Assembly: GCA_017533915.1 (NCBI GenBank)
Contig: JAFWHX010000017.1
Span: 62,001-126,000, forward strand
Origin: Eubacterium sp.
GTDB taxonomy: Bacteria > Bacillota > Clostridia > Peptostreptococcales > Anaerovoracaceae
Length of the DNA stretch: 64,000 bases
Reading direction: 5' to 3'
In this document: positions 25,965 through 34,805 of the stretch, piece after piece
Layout: each line of letters starts with the position of its first letter
How positions within the stretch are numbered: position 1 is the first letter of the stretch
Notes under the pieces: generated by a model
The model's input: the letters and a program-made list of their open reading frames with translations, nothing else
Told to the model about the DNA's origin: nothing
Database searches by the model: none
Made by a program: the position numbers and the translations under genes

Positions 25965-27530
25965 ATGGATAAAACATTTCACATAACAACATTCGGATGC
26001 CAGATGAACGAGCACGACTCGGAGATCATGGCGGGCATGCTCGCGGAACTTGGATACGAGCGTAAGGAAGAGCGCCGGGACGCGGAGATCCTGATCATCA
26101 ACACGTGCAGTGTAAGGGAGAACGCGGACAAGCGTTTTTTTGGCACGCTCGGACAGCTCAAGCACCGGCATGAAGCCGATCCGGATCTGGTAGTCTGTGT
26201 CTGCGGATGCATGATGCAGCAGAAACACGTCGTCGATACGATAAACGAGAAGTATCCGTGGGTGGACATCGTGTTCGGCACAAATAATCTGCACAGGCTG
26301 CCGCACCTGCTTGAAGATCTTCTTCAGCACAGGGAAGATGCGAAGGCTGAAGAGTTATGTAAAGCAGAAAAGAATAAAAGGGCTGGCGGAGCCGAGGATA
26401 CTGGCAGTCATGATAGAGCTGGAAGAGCAAAGGATCAGAAAAAAGAGCCGGTAAGGGAGCGCGAGATCTGGGATGAAGCACGGGAGATCGCAGAAGGTCT
26501 TCCTGCACAGAGACTATACAAGTGCAAAGCTCTTGTCAACATTATGTACGGATGCAATAATTTCTGCACGTACTGCATCGTTCCGTATACGCGCGGAAGA
26601 GAGCGAAGCAGAGCACCTGAGGAGATCCTGAAAGAGATCTGCGCGCTTGCGGCGGACGGTGTAAAAGAAGTGATGCTGCTGGGGCAGAACGTGAATTCAT
26701 ATAAAGGTCAATGGCAGTCCGGGGCGAAAGCTGCAGGTCAGGAGGCAGGCAGATCTTGCTCGTTCGCGGAGCTTATCCAGGAGGTCGCGAAGATCGACGG
26801 GATCGAGCGGATACGTTTCATGACTTCGCACCCTAAGGATATCTCAGACGAGCTTATCGAACTGTTCAGGACATGCCCGAAGCTCTGCAGGAACATACAT
26901 CTGCCGGTACAGGCAGGGAGCGACGAAGTGCTTCGCCGCATGAACCGCCATTATACGAGCCAGGTCTATCTTGACGAGATCAGGAAGCTGCGCGAAGCGG
27001 CGCCTGACATCACTATCTCAACAGATATAATCGTCGGCTTCCCGGGCGAGACCGAGGAAGATTTTCAGAAGACGCTGGATCTGGTGAACGAAGTCAGATA
27101 CGATTCCGCCTTTACTTTTCTGTACTCAAAGCGCCGCGGAACGCCGGCGGAAAAATATGAAGATCAGATCCCGGAAGACGTAATGCACGAGCGGTTCGGG
27201 CGGCTGGTCGATGCTATCGACACGATCAGCGCGCAGAAGAACGCCGCATACGAAGGCCGCGTCGAGACAGTTCTCGTAGAAGGCCGGAGCAAGCGCGACC
27301 GAAACACATATGCCGGCAGGACTGATGGCTTCAAGCTCGTTAACTTCACCGTATCGGACAGTACTGCTGGTCGATCAGGGATATCTGACGATGCCGCCGT
27401 ACGATCAGGGATATCTGACGGTACTGATGATATCAAAGTCCAGGCGGCAGATAGTGACCTGACCGGCCAGTTCGTTCAGGTACGGATCACGAAAGGCAAG
27501 ACCTTCAGTCTGGAAGGTGAGCTGATATAA
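25965..27530 (+). CDS. miaB: tRNA-2-methylthio-N6-dimethylallyladenosine synthase MiaB
   Basis: A 521-residue radical SAM methylthiotransferase acting on A37 of tRNAs. The N-terminal UPF0004 domain has TFGCQMNEHDSE, NTCSVRENADKRFFG and CGCMMQ, giving the three Cys of the auxiliary cluster. The radical SAM cluster is GCNNFCTYCIVPYTRGRERSR (C-x3-C-x2-C near residues 197-204). A charged insertion (about 125-170, Lys, Glu and Arg-rich) separates the domains. The C-terminal TRAM domain is interrupted by a Ser/Gly/Asp-rich segment containing an in-frame repeat (nt about 27370-27425). The start has a weak ribosome site. Confidence 0.95.
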   Translation: MDKTFHITTFGCQMNEHDSEIMAGMLAELGYERKEERRDAEILIINTCSVRENADKRFFGTLGQLKHRHEADPDLVVCVCGCMMQQKHVVDTINEKYPWVDIVFGTNNLHRLPHLLEDLLQHREDAKAEELCKAEKNKRAGGAEDTGSHDRAGRAKDQKKEPVREREIWDEAREIAEGLPAQRLYKCKALVNIMYGCNNFCTYCIVPYTRGRERSRAPEEILKEICALAADGVKEVMLLGQNVNSYKGQWQSGAKAAGQEAGRSCSFAELIQEVAKIDGIERIRFMTSHPKDISDELIELFRTCPKLCRNIHLPVQAGSDEVLRRMNRHYTSQVYLDEIRKLREAAPDITISTDIIVGFPGETEEDFQKTLDLVNEVRYDSAFTFLYSKRRGTPAEKYEDQIPEDVMHERFGRLVDAIDTISAQKNAAYEGRVETVLVEGRSKRDRNTYAGRTDGFKLVNFTVSDSTAGRSGISDDAAVRSGISDGTDDIKVQAADSDLTGQFVQVRITKGKTFSLEGELI

Positions 27531-27577
27531 AGTATCTCCGATTCGTAACAGATATGTATGGGAGCAAGGAGTATAGA

Positions 27578-28114
27578 ATGGCTGAGAATAATCTGGGATG
27601 TATCCATATCTATTATGGTAATGGAAAGGGCAAGACCACCTGCGCGATGGGGCTCGCCGTGAGAGCGGCGGGATGTGGCAAGAAGGTTTTGATCATCCAG
27701 TTCATGAAGACAGGCAGGAGCAGTGAGATCGCTGTGCTGGAGTCGCTCCCGGGGATCGAGATCATGGACGCACCGCGGATGAAGAAGTTCTCGTTCAGGA
27801 TGACGGACGAGGAGAAACAGGAGATGCTCACGGCCGACAATGCCGTGCTCGGCAAGATCCGCGAGAAGGTCGCGGGCGGCGATTACGACCTGCTTATAAT
27901 GGACGAGACACTCGGCTCATGTCACAAAGGCTTTCTTGACGAGCAGCTGCTCATAGATTTTCTGAAGAACAAGCCGGAGCACCTGGAAGTAGTCATGACA
28001 GGAAGACATCCGGATGATACATTGATGGACATCGCGGACTATGTGACGGAGATGCACAAGGTGAAGCATCCGTACGATCAGGGGATCATGGCGCGCCGCG
28101 GGATAGAATTTTAG
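27578..28114 (+). CDS. cobO: ATP:corrinoid adenosyltransferase (CobO/BtuR type)
   Basis: A 178-residue enzyme that adenosylates cob(I)yrinic acid derivatives or cobalamin. The P-loop YYGNGKGKTTCAMG (about residues 11-24), LIIQFMKTGRSSE, the MDETLGSCHKG segment and the final MTGRHPDDTLMDIADYVTEM are typical. The frame extends to 27554, but the ATG at 27578 has GGAG upstream and fits the family. No other cobalamin genes are in the window. It is followed 16 bp later by the protease-like membrane gene. Confidence 0.93.
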   Translation: MAENNLGCIHIYYGNGKGKTTCAMGLAVRAAGCGKKVLIIQFMKTGRSSEIAVLESLPGIEIMDAPRMKKFSFRMTDEEKQEMLTADNAVLGKIREKVAGGDYDLLIMDETLGSCHKGFLDEQLLIDFLKNKPEHLEVVMTGRHPDDTLMDIADYVTEMHKVKHPYDQGIMARRGIEF

Positions 28115-28130
28115 AAGGAGAAAGAGGTTA

Positions 28131-28853
28131 ATGAACAACTTACGAAGAAATCCAATGCTTCCAATAATATTGATCTTCGTGCTGATGGCGGTGAACAGCC
28201 TGATGCGCGGAGGTTATTCGAATCCGATGGACTGGATAATGGAAAAGATACTGATACTGCCGGGAATTCTGATCGGGCTTTCGTTCCATGAGTTCGGCCA
28301 CGCGTATGTGTCGACTAAGCTGGGCGACCCGACGCCGAAGCTGCAGGGCAGGGTGACTATCAACCCGCTCGCGCACATCGATCCGGTAGGTATGGTGTGC
28401 TTGCTTTTCGCAGGGTTCGGATGGGGGATCCCGGTAGAGATAAATCCTTCATATTATAAAAACAGGCGTCAGGGCGAGATCATGGTCGGCTTTGCGGGTG
28501 TTGCGATGAACCTGATCCTTGCTATTGTCTTCAGCCTGCTTGTTCGTGTGGCTACGATGGTATACCCGGTCATGGGACCGGATGTTGGGTCGATCGTCTA
28601 TCAGATCCTGATAAATGTCGTAGCGATCAACGTGGTTCTAATGGTGTTCAATCTGCTTCCGGTGCCGCCGCTTGACGGCTTCGGCATCGTGACCAACCTG
28701 TTTCATCTGGAAAAGTACAGCTGGTATCAGCAGTATTACCAGTGGGGATATTTTATCCTGATATTCCTTGTGCTGCTTGGCGTGGTGAGCGCTATTCTTG
28801 GTCCTGTGACGACATTTATCATGACGCTCCTGTCACCGCTTATGGGAATGTAG
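28131..28853 (+). CDS. Site-2 protease family (M50) membrane protein
   Basis: A 240-residue membrane protein. The zinc motif HExxH is present as SFHEFGHAYVSTKLGD (about 53-68), and the third ligand region is NLLPVPPLDGFGI (about 178-190), the classic NPDG-like motif of the M50 family. About six membrane helices are predicted. It belongs to the short site-2-protease-like group (no PDZ domain) widespread in Firmicutes; substrates are generally unknown. AAGGAG precedes the ATG. It is in operon distance (16 bp) after the adenosyltransferase gene. Confidence 0.9.
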   Translation: MNNLRRNPMLPIILIFVLMAVNSLMRGGYSNPMDWIMEKILILPGILIGLSFHEFGHAYVSTKLGDPTPKLQGRVTINPLAHIDPVGMVCLLFAGFGWGIPVEINPSYYKNRRQGEIMVGFAGVAMNLILAIVFSLLVRVATMVYPVMGPDVGSIVYQILINVVAINVVLMVFNLLPVPPLDGFGIVTNLFHLEKYSWYQQYYQWGYFILIFLVLLGVVSAILGPVTTFIMTLLSPLMGM

Positions 28854-28970
28854 CGCTTAAGTAGTGATGACAGCGCTCGTGGATATCCGGCGCTTAAGTA
28901 TTGAGGACAACGCTCATGGATATCCGGCGCCTAAGTATTGAGGACAGCGCTCATGGATATCCGGCGCCTA
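28854..28970. repeat. 37-bp tandem array between convergent genes
   Basis: Three 37-bp units at 28854, 28891 and 28928, followed by the first six bases of a fourth. Each contains GCTCATGGATATCCGGCGC or a near variant. The array starts immediately after the stop of the protease-like gene and ends at the stop of the convergent nitroreductase gene, filling the whole gap. Confidence 0.92.
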
Positions 28971-28971
28971 G

Positions 28972-29487
28972 CTACAGCGTTGTAACAGTTTCTTCCAGAG
29001 CCTTTTTCTGTGAATGGAGAGCTGCCGGTCTGACCCCGTCGTCGGCGTATCCCAGAGTAAGAAGTAAGACGATTCTTACGTTGTCTGGTATGTCGAAAGC
29101 TTTCGCAGTTTCAGTCGGAGGGAAATAGTTGACCCAGCAGGAGCCGATCCCCAGGTCCCATGCTTTGAGCATCATCTGCATAGCTACGATGCTCGCGTCC
29201 TGCTCGCCCGAAGTCACACCACTTTCAAATGGGTTTTCCCACTGCTCGTTTTTGTCATAGCCGATCATAAGGACGATCGGAGCATCAAAAGCACATTTTG
29301 TGATCGAGCGTATCTTCCTGATTGATTCATCACTCTTAAGAACAAAAACTCTCTGACACTGATGGTTGGCCGCTGTTGGTGCAATGCGTCCAGCTTCGAG
29401 GATCGTATTGAGTTTGGCGTCGCCTATAGGAGTGCTCTTATACTTCCTAACCGAAAAACGATTTCTGAGAACATTTGCAAGTTCCAT
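28972..29487 (-). CDS. Nitroreductase family protein
   Basis: A 171-residue flavin-dependent oxidoreductase of the nitroreductase family. The N-terminus RNRFSVRKYKSTPI is the FMN-phosphate-binding motif, and LEAGRIAPTAANHQCQRVFVL and AWDLGIGSCWVNYF (residues about 108-121) are also characteristic. The length fits the short subfamily that acts on quinones or nitro compounds; the physiological substrate cannot be told. AGAGG lies upstream of the ATG, and a good promoter lies about 85 bp further upstream on the minus strand. Confidence 0.93.
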   Translation of the reverse strand: MELANVLRNRFSVRKYKSTPIGDAKLNTILEAGRIAPTAANHQCQRVFVLKSDESIRKIRSITKCAFDAPIVLMIGYDKNEQWENPFESGVTSGEQDASIVAMQMMLKAWDLGIGSCWVNYFPPTETAKAFDIPDNVRIVLLLTLGYADDGVRPAALHSQKKALEETVTTL

Positions 29488-29572
29488 ATAGCGGATACCT
29501 CTTTTCTGTTTGATTATTATTCATTTTATCATTAGTATTATCATTCTTGTTGGCATCATTGCTGCCATTTTT

Positions 29573-29601
29573 ATTATACTGCATTTATAGCACCCGTTCA
29601 A
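29573..29601 (-). promoter_or_regulatory. Predicted sigma-A promoter for the nitroreductase gene
   Basis: On the minus strand, TTGAAC (29596-29601), 17-bp spacer, TATAAT (29573-29578). It predicts a leader of roughly 80 bases. Confidence 0.6.
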
Positions 29602-29648
29602 TCGGGGAGGGCATTTACCGTGATCCGGAGAAGAACTATGCTGTTTTG

Positions 29649-29675
29649 TTAGCACTCTTACATAAAGAGTGCTAA
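29649..29675 (+). promoter_or_regulatory. CIRCE operator (HrcA binding site) upstream of clpB
   Basis: A perfect match to CIRCE: TTAGCACTC, nine bases, GAGTGCTAA. HrcA represses heat-shock genes through this inverted repeat. It sits seven bases upstream of the clpB -35 box. Confidence 0.96.
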
Positions 29676-29682
29676 AAATTGC

Positions 29683-29711
29683 TTTACTTTTGATTTTTGG
29701 TGTTATATAAT
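29683..29711 (+). promoter_or_regulatory. Predicted sigma-A promoter for clpB
   Basis: TTTACT (29683-29688), 17-bp spacer, TATAAT (29706-29711), directly after the CIRCE operator. It predicts a leader of about 120 bases before the clpB ATG. Confidence 0.75.
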
Positions 29712-29839
29712 AATTATAGAACAGAGAAAAACGGCTTGGTTCCAACGGATGAAGCTTTTTCTCATGCCAGGAGAGCAGTTTAAGATATAGCTCTTACAGC
29801 ACACAAAAATGCAGATTACCTGAAAGGGGTGATATATAT

Positions 29840-32437
29840 ATGAATGAAAACTATACGAATAATGCACAGGCTGCGCTGATCGAGGCGCAGGACCTGGCGG
29901 TGCAGCTGGGAAACAGCGAGGTCACGCCGGAACATCTTCATCTGGCGCTCCTGAAGCAGGACGATGGGCTGATCCCGAAGCTGCTTACATATATGGATGC
30001 AAAGCCTGATCTTATGATGGCTGATCTGAATGATGAAGTGAACCGCCTTCCGAAGGTAAGCGGAAGCGCAAGCCAGGCTTATGCTTCAAGGCAGCTCTCA
30101 CAGGTGCTTACTGAAGCCGGCAAGATCGCAGAACGTCTGAAGGATGAATATATAAGCGTCGAGCACCTTTATATCGCGCTTCTTAACGTCCAGCCGCCGA
30201 TCTCGGCAAAGCTTTTCAAGCGTTACGGGATCACAAAGGATAAGTTCCTGGAGGCTTTGACAAAAGTAAGAGGAAATCAGCGCATAACTTCTGACAACCC
30301 GGAAGACAGCTATGACGCGCTTTCCAAGTACGGACGCGATCTGGTCGACATGGCCAAAGAAGGAAAGCTTGACCCTGTGATCGGGCGAGATTCAGAGATC
30401 CGCCACACGATCCAGATACTTTCGAGACGTACAAAGAACAACCCGGTTTTGATCGGTGAGCCTGGCGTCGGAAAGACCGCCGTAGTCGAAGGACTGGCGC
30501 AGCGTATCTTCAACGGCGACGTCCCGGAGGGGCTGAAGGAAAAGACGATCTTCGCACTTGATATGGGTGCTTTGATAGCCGGGGCCAAGTACAGGGGCGA
30601 GTTCGAGGAGCGTCTCAAAGCCGTGCTTAACGAGATCGAGAAGTCGAACGGCAGGATCATCCTGTTCATCGACGAGATCCATAATATCGTCGGTGCAGGC
30701 AAGACCGAGGGTTCGATGGATGCCGGAAACCTGCTCAAGCCGAAACTTGCGAGAGGCGAGCTCCACTGCATCGGCGCTACTACTCTCGACGAATACAGAA
30801 AGTACATGGAGAAAGATGCAGCGCTCGAGAGGCGTTTCCAGAAAGTGCTTGTAGATCAGCCTTCCGTGGAAGATACGATATCGATCCTCCGTGGACTCAA
30901 GGAGAAGTTCGAGATACACCACGGAGTGCGTATCACTGACAGTGCTTTGATCGCTTGTGCCAAGCTGTCAGACCGCTACATCAGCGACAGGTTCCTTCCG
31001 GACAAAGCCATCGACCTCATGGACGAGGCGGCGGCACGCATAAGGACAGAGATCGACAGCATGCCGGCTGAGCTCGACGAGATCTCACGTAAGATCATGC
31101 AGCTCGAGATCGAGAAGCAGGCTTTGTCCAAAGAGACCGATAGGGGATCAAAATCCCGCCTGGAGACTTTAGAGAAAGAGCTTTCTGAACTCAAGGAAGA
31201 AGACAGCAAGATGCGTGCTCAGTGGGAGAGCGAGAAAAAAGACATCGCTGCGAGTAAAGATCTGAAGAAGCAGATCGAAGACGTGAAGCATCAGATGGAA
31301 GTCGCCGGCAAGGAATACGATCTTGAGACTGTCGCAAAGCTGCAGTACGGCACACTGCCGGAACTTGAGAAAAAACTCGAGGAAGCAAAAGAGCGTGCAG
31401 CTGAGAGCCGCGCTGACAGGCTTCTCTCAGAGGAAGTCGGGGAAGAAGAGATCGCAGAAGTCGTTTCCAGCTGGACAGGTATCCCTGTTTCCAAGCTCGT
31501 CGAGACCGAGCGTGAGAAACTGCTCCGCTTCCCGGATATACTGCATAAGCGTGTGATCGGCCAGGATGAAGGCGTCAAAGCTGTTGCCGAAGCGATAATA
31601 AGAGCACGCGCCGGGCTCAAAGATGAGAACAGACCGATCGGATCGTTCATATTCCTCGGGCCTACAGGCGTAGGAAAGACAGAGCTTGCAAAAGCATTGT
31701 CAGAGGCTTTGTTCGATACAGATAAGAATATGATCAGGATCGACATGTCGGAGTACATGGAGAAGCACTCGGTATCTCGTCTGGTCGGAGCCCCTCCAGG
31801 ATATGTAGGGTACGACGAAGGCGGCCAGCTCACAGAAGCAGTGAGACGGCACCCGTACAGCGTGATTTTGTTCGATGAGATCGAGAAAGCACATCCGGAC
31901 GTGTTTAACATTCTGCTCCAGCTGCTGGATGACGGGCGCTTGACCGATAACCAGGGAAGGACCGTAGACTTCAAGAACACGATAGTCATCATGACTTCCA
32001 ATATCGGAAGTGCCGAGCTTATTGAGAACATCAGAGAAGACGGATCGATCGACCCTGAAGTCAAGGAACACGTAGAAGGTGAGCTGAGACAGTACTTCAG
32101 ACCGGAATTCCTGAACCGTGTGGACGACATTATTGTGTTCAGCCCGCTCACGAAGGAACAGATCGTAGGCATAATCGAGCTTCAGATGAAAGATCTCGAG
32201 GCAAGGCTCGCGGCGCGAGACATCACGCTCGATATGACTCTGGCTGCAAAGGAATACGTTGCAGACGAGGCATACGATCCGGCATACGGCGCACGGCCAG
32301 TAAAGAGATACATCCAGGCGCACATCGAGACCGAGATCGCCGGGATGATCATCAAAGGAGACGTCACCGATGGATGCACGATAAAGATCGACGCGCCTGC
32401 TGACGGCGAGGACAGCCTGAAGTTCGAAGTGAAGTAA
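29840..32437 (+). CDS. clpB: ATP-dependent disaggregase ClpB
   Basis: An 865-residue Hsp100 chaperone that, with the DnaK system, pulls apart aggregated proteins. Order of parts: double Clp N-domain (1-145), AAA1 with [17 protein letters not shown] (about 206) and [12 protein letters not shown], the coiled-coil M domain (about 405-525), AAA2 with [14 protein letters not shown] (about 606), and the C-terminal small domain. The M domain separates ClpB from ClpA/C. AAAGGGGTGA precedes the ATG. CIRCE control of clpB, not only of dnaK and groESL, indicates HrcA regulation. The last codons are partly repeated after the stop. Confidence 0.97.
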   Translation: MNENYTNNAQAALIEAQDLAVQLGNSEVTPEHLHLALLKQDDGLIPKLLTYMDAKPDLMMADLNDEVNRLPKVSGSASQAYASRQLSQVLTEAGKIAERLKDEYISVEHLYIALLNVQPPISAKLFKRYGITKDKFLEALTKVRGNQRITSDNPEDSYDALSKYGRDLVDMAKEGKLDPVIGRDSEIRHTIQILSRRTKNNPVLIGEPGVGKTAVVEGLAQRIFNGDVPEGLKEKTIFALDMGALIAGAKYRGEFEERLKAVLNEIEKSNGRIILFIDEIHNIVGAGKTEGSMDAGNLLKPKLARGELHCIGATTLDEYRKYMEKDAALERRFQKVLVDQPSVEDTISILRGLKEKFEIHHGVRITDSALIACAKLSDRYISDRFLPDKAIDLMDEAAARIRTEIDSMPAELDEISRKIMQLEIEKQALSKETDRGSKSRLETLEKELSELKEEDSKMRAQWESEKKDIAASKDLKKQIEDVKHQMEVAGKEYDLETVAKLQYGTLPELEKKLEEAKERAAESRADRLLSEEVGEEEIAEVVSSWTGIPVSKLVETEREKLLRFPDILHKRVIGQDEGVKAVAEAIIRARAGLKDENRPIGSFIFLGPTGVGKTELAKALSEALFDTDKNMIRIDMSEYMEKHSVSRLVGAPPGYVGYDEGGQLTEAVRRHPYSVILFDEIEKAHPDVFNILLQLLDDGRLTDNQGRTVDFKNTIVIMTSNIGSAELIENIREDGSIDPEVKEHVEGELRQYFRPEFLNRVDDIIVFSPLTKEQIVGIIELQMKDLEARLAARDITLDMTLAAKEYVADEAYDPAYGARPVKRYIQAHIETEIAGMIIKGDVTDGCTIKIDAPADGEDSLKFEVK

Positions 32438-32502
32438 GGCTAAGTTAAACGTTGACCGTTGACGGCGAGGACAGCCTGCCATTCAAAGTCGAGTACATCT
32501 AA
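32402..32502 (+). repeat. Duplicated 3' end of clpB
   Basis: GACGGCGAGGACAGCCTG occurs in the last codons of clpB (32402) and again at 32461, 59 bp downstream and past the stop. The second copy reads DGEDSLPFKVEYI plus stop, against [11 protein letters not shown] plus stop in the gene, so both read as plausible ClpB C-termini. The second copy lies in the 3' untranslated region and has no start. Confidence 0.85.
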
Positions 32503-32533
32503 GGAAAGGAAGAGAAGAAAGAATTTCCGAATA

Positions 32534-32575
32534 AAAAAATGAGCTTCAGTCCTAGTTGGGCTGAAGCTCATTTTT
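32534..32575 (+). terminator. Terminator after clpB
   Basis: The stem AATGAGCTTCAG/CTGAAGCTCATT is flanked by A and T runs, ending in five T residues. It could work in both directions. Confidence 0.9.
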
Positions 32576-32659
32576 GAGATTATCATCCGATATTATTTTC
32601 CATCGTTCATCTCGTAAGTCAAATCTGGCACCTGCAAACTCCAATTTGGAATGTGATCT

Positions 32660-32726
32660 GGTTGGCTTTTTGACGAGAATTGCAAAAAGCCAACTCGTTT
32701 TGTGAAAAAAGATCAAAAAGCCAACC
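32660..32726. other. Three-part repeat allowing two alternative hairpins
   Basis: The segment GGTTGGCTTTTTGA (32660-32673) is complementary to two downstream segments: CAAAAAGCCAAC (32683-32694, 12 bases) and TCAAAAAGCCAACC (32713-32726, perfect 14 bases). Only one can pair at a time. There is no gene in 32576-32941; the rest of that gap shows nothing else I can support. Confidence 0.7.
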
Positions 32727-32941
32727 AAAACCCGCGATTTGAGGGTCGATAATGCTGCGTAAAGGTATCGAGCAAGGTTATCTGCTGTTCAGTGTGATGG
32801 TGATAGTGAAATAGCGGTGCACATTTCCTGCAGATGTTGTACAATGTGGTCAGAAGTAATATGGAACATCTGAGGCTGTTTTGCTGTATTTGTTTTGATG
32901 ACGGCAGAACGACAATATGCCGGTAACGGCGAGGTGGAATC

Positions 32942-33646
32942 ATGTCAGATGAATCGAAAGTAATTGACGAGCAGATCAAAGCGGAAGCTGTTGATGCTGT
33001 CGATAATGAGAATGGTCAGGAATCGAACAATAGTGATGTAAGTATCCCGGAGGATCCGGGACATCCTGCTGGCGACTCTGGCGCTGCTATGCTGATAAGG
33101 ATGAATGAACACCACAAGCCGCTAAGAAGCTGGGGATTCAGCTTCATTGAGTGGCGGCCGGGGATGGAGATCCTGGATGTCGGATGCGGAGGCGGTGCAG
33201 CTGTGCATGAAATGCTTTCTCTTTCAGAGGGCAGCATAGTTAAAGGAATAGACCACTCTGATAAAAGCATTGCTTTGTCTAAAGTGATCAATGATGAGGC
33301 GATCAAATATGAACGCTGCAGGATCGAGAAAGCTGATGTTGAAAGGATGCCGTTCCTGGACAAAGAGTTTGATCTTGTGACAGCAATCGAGACGATGTAT
33401 TTCTGGCCGGATCCGCTCGCTGCTGTTCGCGAGATCAGAAGGGTATTGCGAAGCGGCGGCAGATTTGTCGTAATGGCTGAAGCCTGCAATCATGATACGT
33501 GGGCGGATGACAGGGAGAAGTTTTCTACTCCGTTCGTAGTATATACGGCAGATGAGATAGCGGATTTCATGAAGAAAGCCGGATTCAATGAGATCCGGTC
33601 TGAGCGAGGCGAAGGCGAAAATATCTGCGTTATCGGTGTGAAGTAG
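32942..33646 (+). CDS. Class I SAM-dependent methyltransferase
   Basis: A 234-residue protein with a Methyltransferase_11-type fold. Motif I is MEILDVGCGGGAAVHEM (about 75-91), with VKGIDHSDKSI for the acidic ribose-binding residue, then FDLVTAIETMYFWPDP and EIRRVLRSGGRFVVM. The first about 45 residues are acidic and Asn-rich, probably disordered. AGGTGG precedes the ATG. The substrate is unknown; the WPD segment and C-terminal end resemble small-molecule methyltransferases. Endonuclease III follows after 42 bp, perhaps on the same transcript. Confidence 0.87.
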   Translation: MSDESKVIDEQIKAEAVDAVDNENGQESNNSDVSIPEDPGHPAGDSGAAMLIRMNEHHKPLRSWGFSFIEWRPGMEILDVGCGGGAAVHEMLSLSEGSIVKGIDHSDKSIALSKVINDEAIKYERCRIEKADVERMPFLDKEFDLVTAIETMYFWPDPLAAVREIRRVLRSGGRFVVMAEACNHDTWADDREKFSTPFVVYTADEIADFMKKAGFNEIRSERGEGENICVIGVK

Positions 33647-33688
33647 CAAAGCATAGATCTTGTGAAAGTCGTGTGGGAGGCAGGAAAG

Positions 33689-34327
33689 TTGAGCAGAAAA
33701 ATACTTACAAAGGATCAGGCTGTCGAGGTACTGAATCGGCTTGGTAATGAATATCCGGACGCAAAGTGCCAGCTCGAGCATGTTAATGTATGGCAGCTGC
33801 TCGTCGCGACAGTGCTGTCTGCTCAGACGACGGACGTGAGTGTGAACCAGGTGACGCCGGATCTTTTTGCTGCTTATACGGGACCCGAAGAGCTTGGTAA
33901 TGCTTTGCCGGAAGATGTTGAGCAATACATAAAGCGGATAGGTATGTATCATCAGAAAGCGAAGAATATCATCAGTCTTTCTGCAAGGATAGCTTCTGAC
34001 TTTGGAGGTGAGGTTCCAAGGAGCAGGGCAGATCTGGAGTCGCTTCCGGGTGTCGGACGAAAGACCGCTAATGTCGTGCTCGCCGAGGGTTTCGGCGAGC
34101 AGCAGATAGCTGTTGATACGCATGTATTCAGAGTGTCTAACAGGATTGGACTGGTCCATGAGAAAGATGTGGAGCATACCGAGCAGGCTTTGATAAAGAA
34201 ACTTCCGCATGAACGGCTGACTGAGTCGCACCACCTGCTGATCTTCCACGGGCGTCGATGCTGTCATGCCCGCAAGCCGGAATGCGAGAGGTGTTGTCTG
34301 AATGGACTTTGCCAGGAGAATATTTAG
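33689..34327 (+). CDS. nth: Endonuclease III
   Basis: A 212-residue DNA glycosylase/AP lyase that removes oxidised pyrimidines. It has the helix-hairpin-helix LPGVGRKTANVVLAEGFG (about residues 114-131) with the catalytic Lys, the catalytic Asp in AVDTHVFRVSNRIGL, and a 4Fe-4S cluster, C-x6-C-x2-C-x5-C (CHARKPECERCCLNGLC), at the C-terminus. The frame is open to a GTG at 33662, but the TTG at 33689 has GGGAGG upstream and is preferred. The last 17 codons recur after the stop. Confidence 0.95.
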   Translation: MSRKILTKDQAVEVLNRLGNEYPDAKCQLEHVNVWQLLVATVLSAQTTDVSVNQVTPDLFAAYTGPEELGNALPEDVEQYIKRIGMYHQKAKNIISLSARIASDFGGEVPRSRADLESLPGVGRKTANVVLAEGFGEQQIAVDTHVFRVSNRIGLVHEKDVEHTEQALIKKLPHERLTESHHLLIFHGRRCCHARKPECERCCLNGLCQENI

Positions 34328-34400
34328 TGCATGTCTGATGGCCGGAATGTGAGAGGTGCTGCCTGAAGGGACTTTGTCAGGAGAATCTGTAGTGCATGCC
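34276..34400 (+). repeat. Duplicated 3' end of nth (65-bp period)
   Basis: The segment from 34276 to the gene stop and beyond is repeated at 34341-34400. The second copy reads PECERCCLKGLCQENL plus stop, against PECERCCLNGLCQENI plus stop in the gene. Of six differing codons, four are synonymous Cys changes, one is Asn/Lys and one Ile/Leu. The second copy has no start codon and is out of frame with the first. Confidence 0.9.
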
Positions 34401-34805
34401 TACAGGACAACGCGTGAGAGACCACATAGTGGGTGCCTGCATGACAACGCATAGAAGATGACATGGCTAATCGTTGAGCAACTATATGTGGGATAGGACA
34501 TGGCGCAAAACTCTGCTGCAGATAGCCTTATCGATGCTGAATTTCTAAATAATTCTTATGGCTTAGGCGGGGTCTGAAAGCGTTTTTTTTCAATGATTTT
34601 AGTCATATGTTGTGTTATTATAATGTTAGTTTGATAGTTAGTTATTTTTGATGGAAGCAGTTTTTGCATTTTAATGTTATTTTCAGTTGAAGGGTTTAGT
34701 GTCGGTATTAAGTCAGGGGTAAAATTTGCCTGTTAATATATTGACTTTGGGTTTCAGCTGGAAGTTTTTATGGGAGTTTAAACGGTTATAAAAGGAGGGA
34801 CAAGG
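34401..34805. other. Noncoding gap before the secreted-protein block
   Basis: About 400 bp with no gene. The first part holds a degenerate repeat (GCCTACAGGACAACGCGTGA near 34398 and GCCTGCATGACAACGCATAG near 34435). The rest is A+T-rich and contains TATAAT (34619-34624) and TTGACT (34741-34746), but neither has a convincing partner box. The promoter for the secreted-protein block presumably lies here. Confidence 0.5.

Noticed and set aside
34741-34770. Promoter with TTGACT for the secreted-protein block
   Set aside because: No acceptable -10 box at 16-18 bp spacing.
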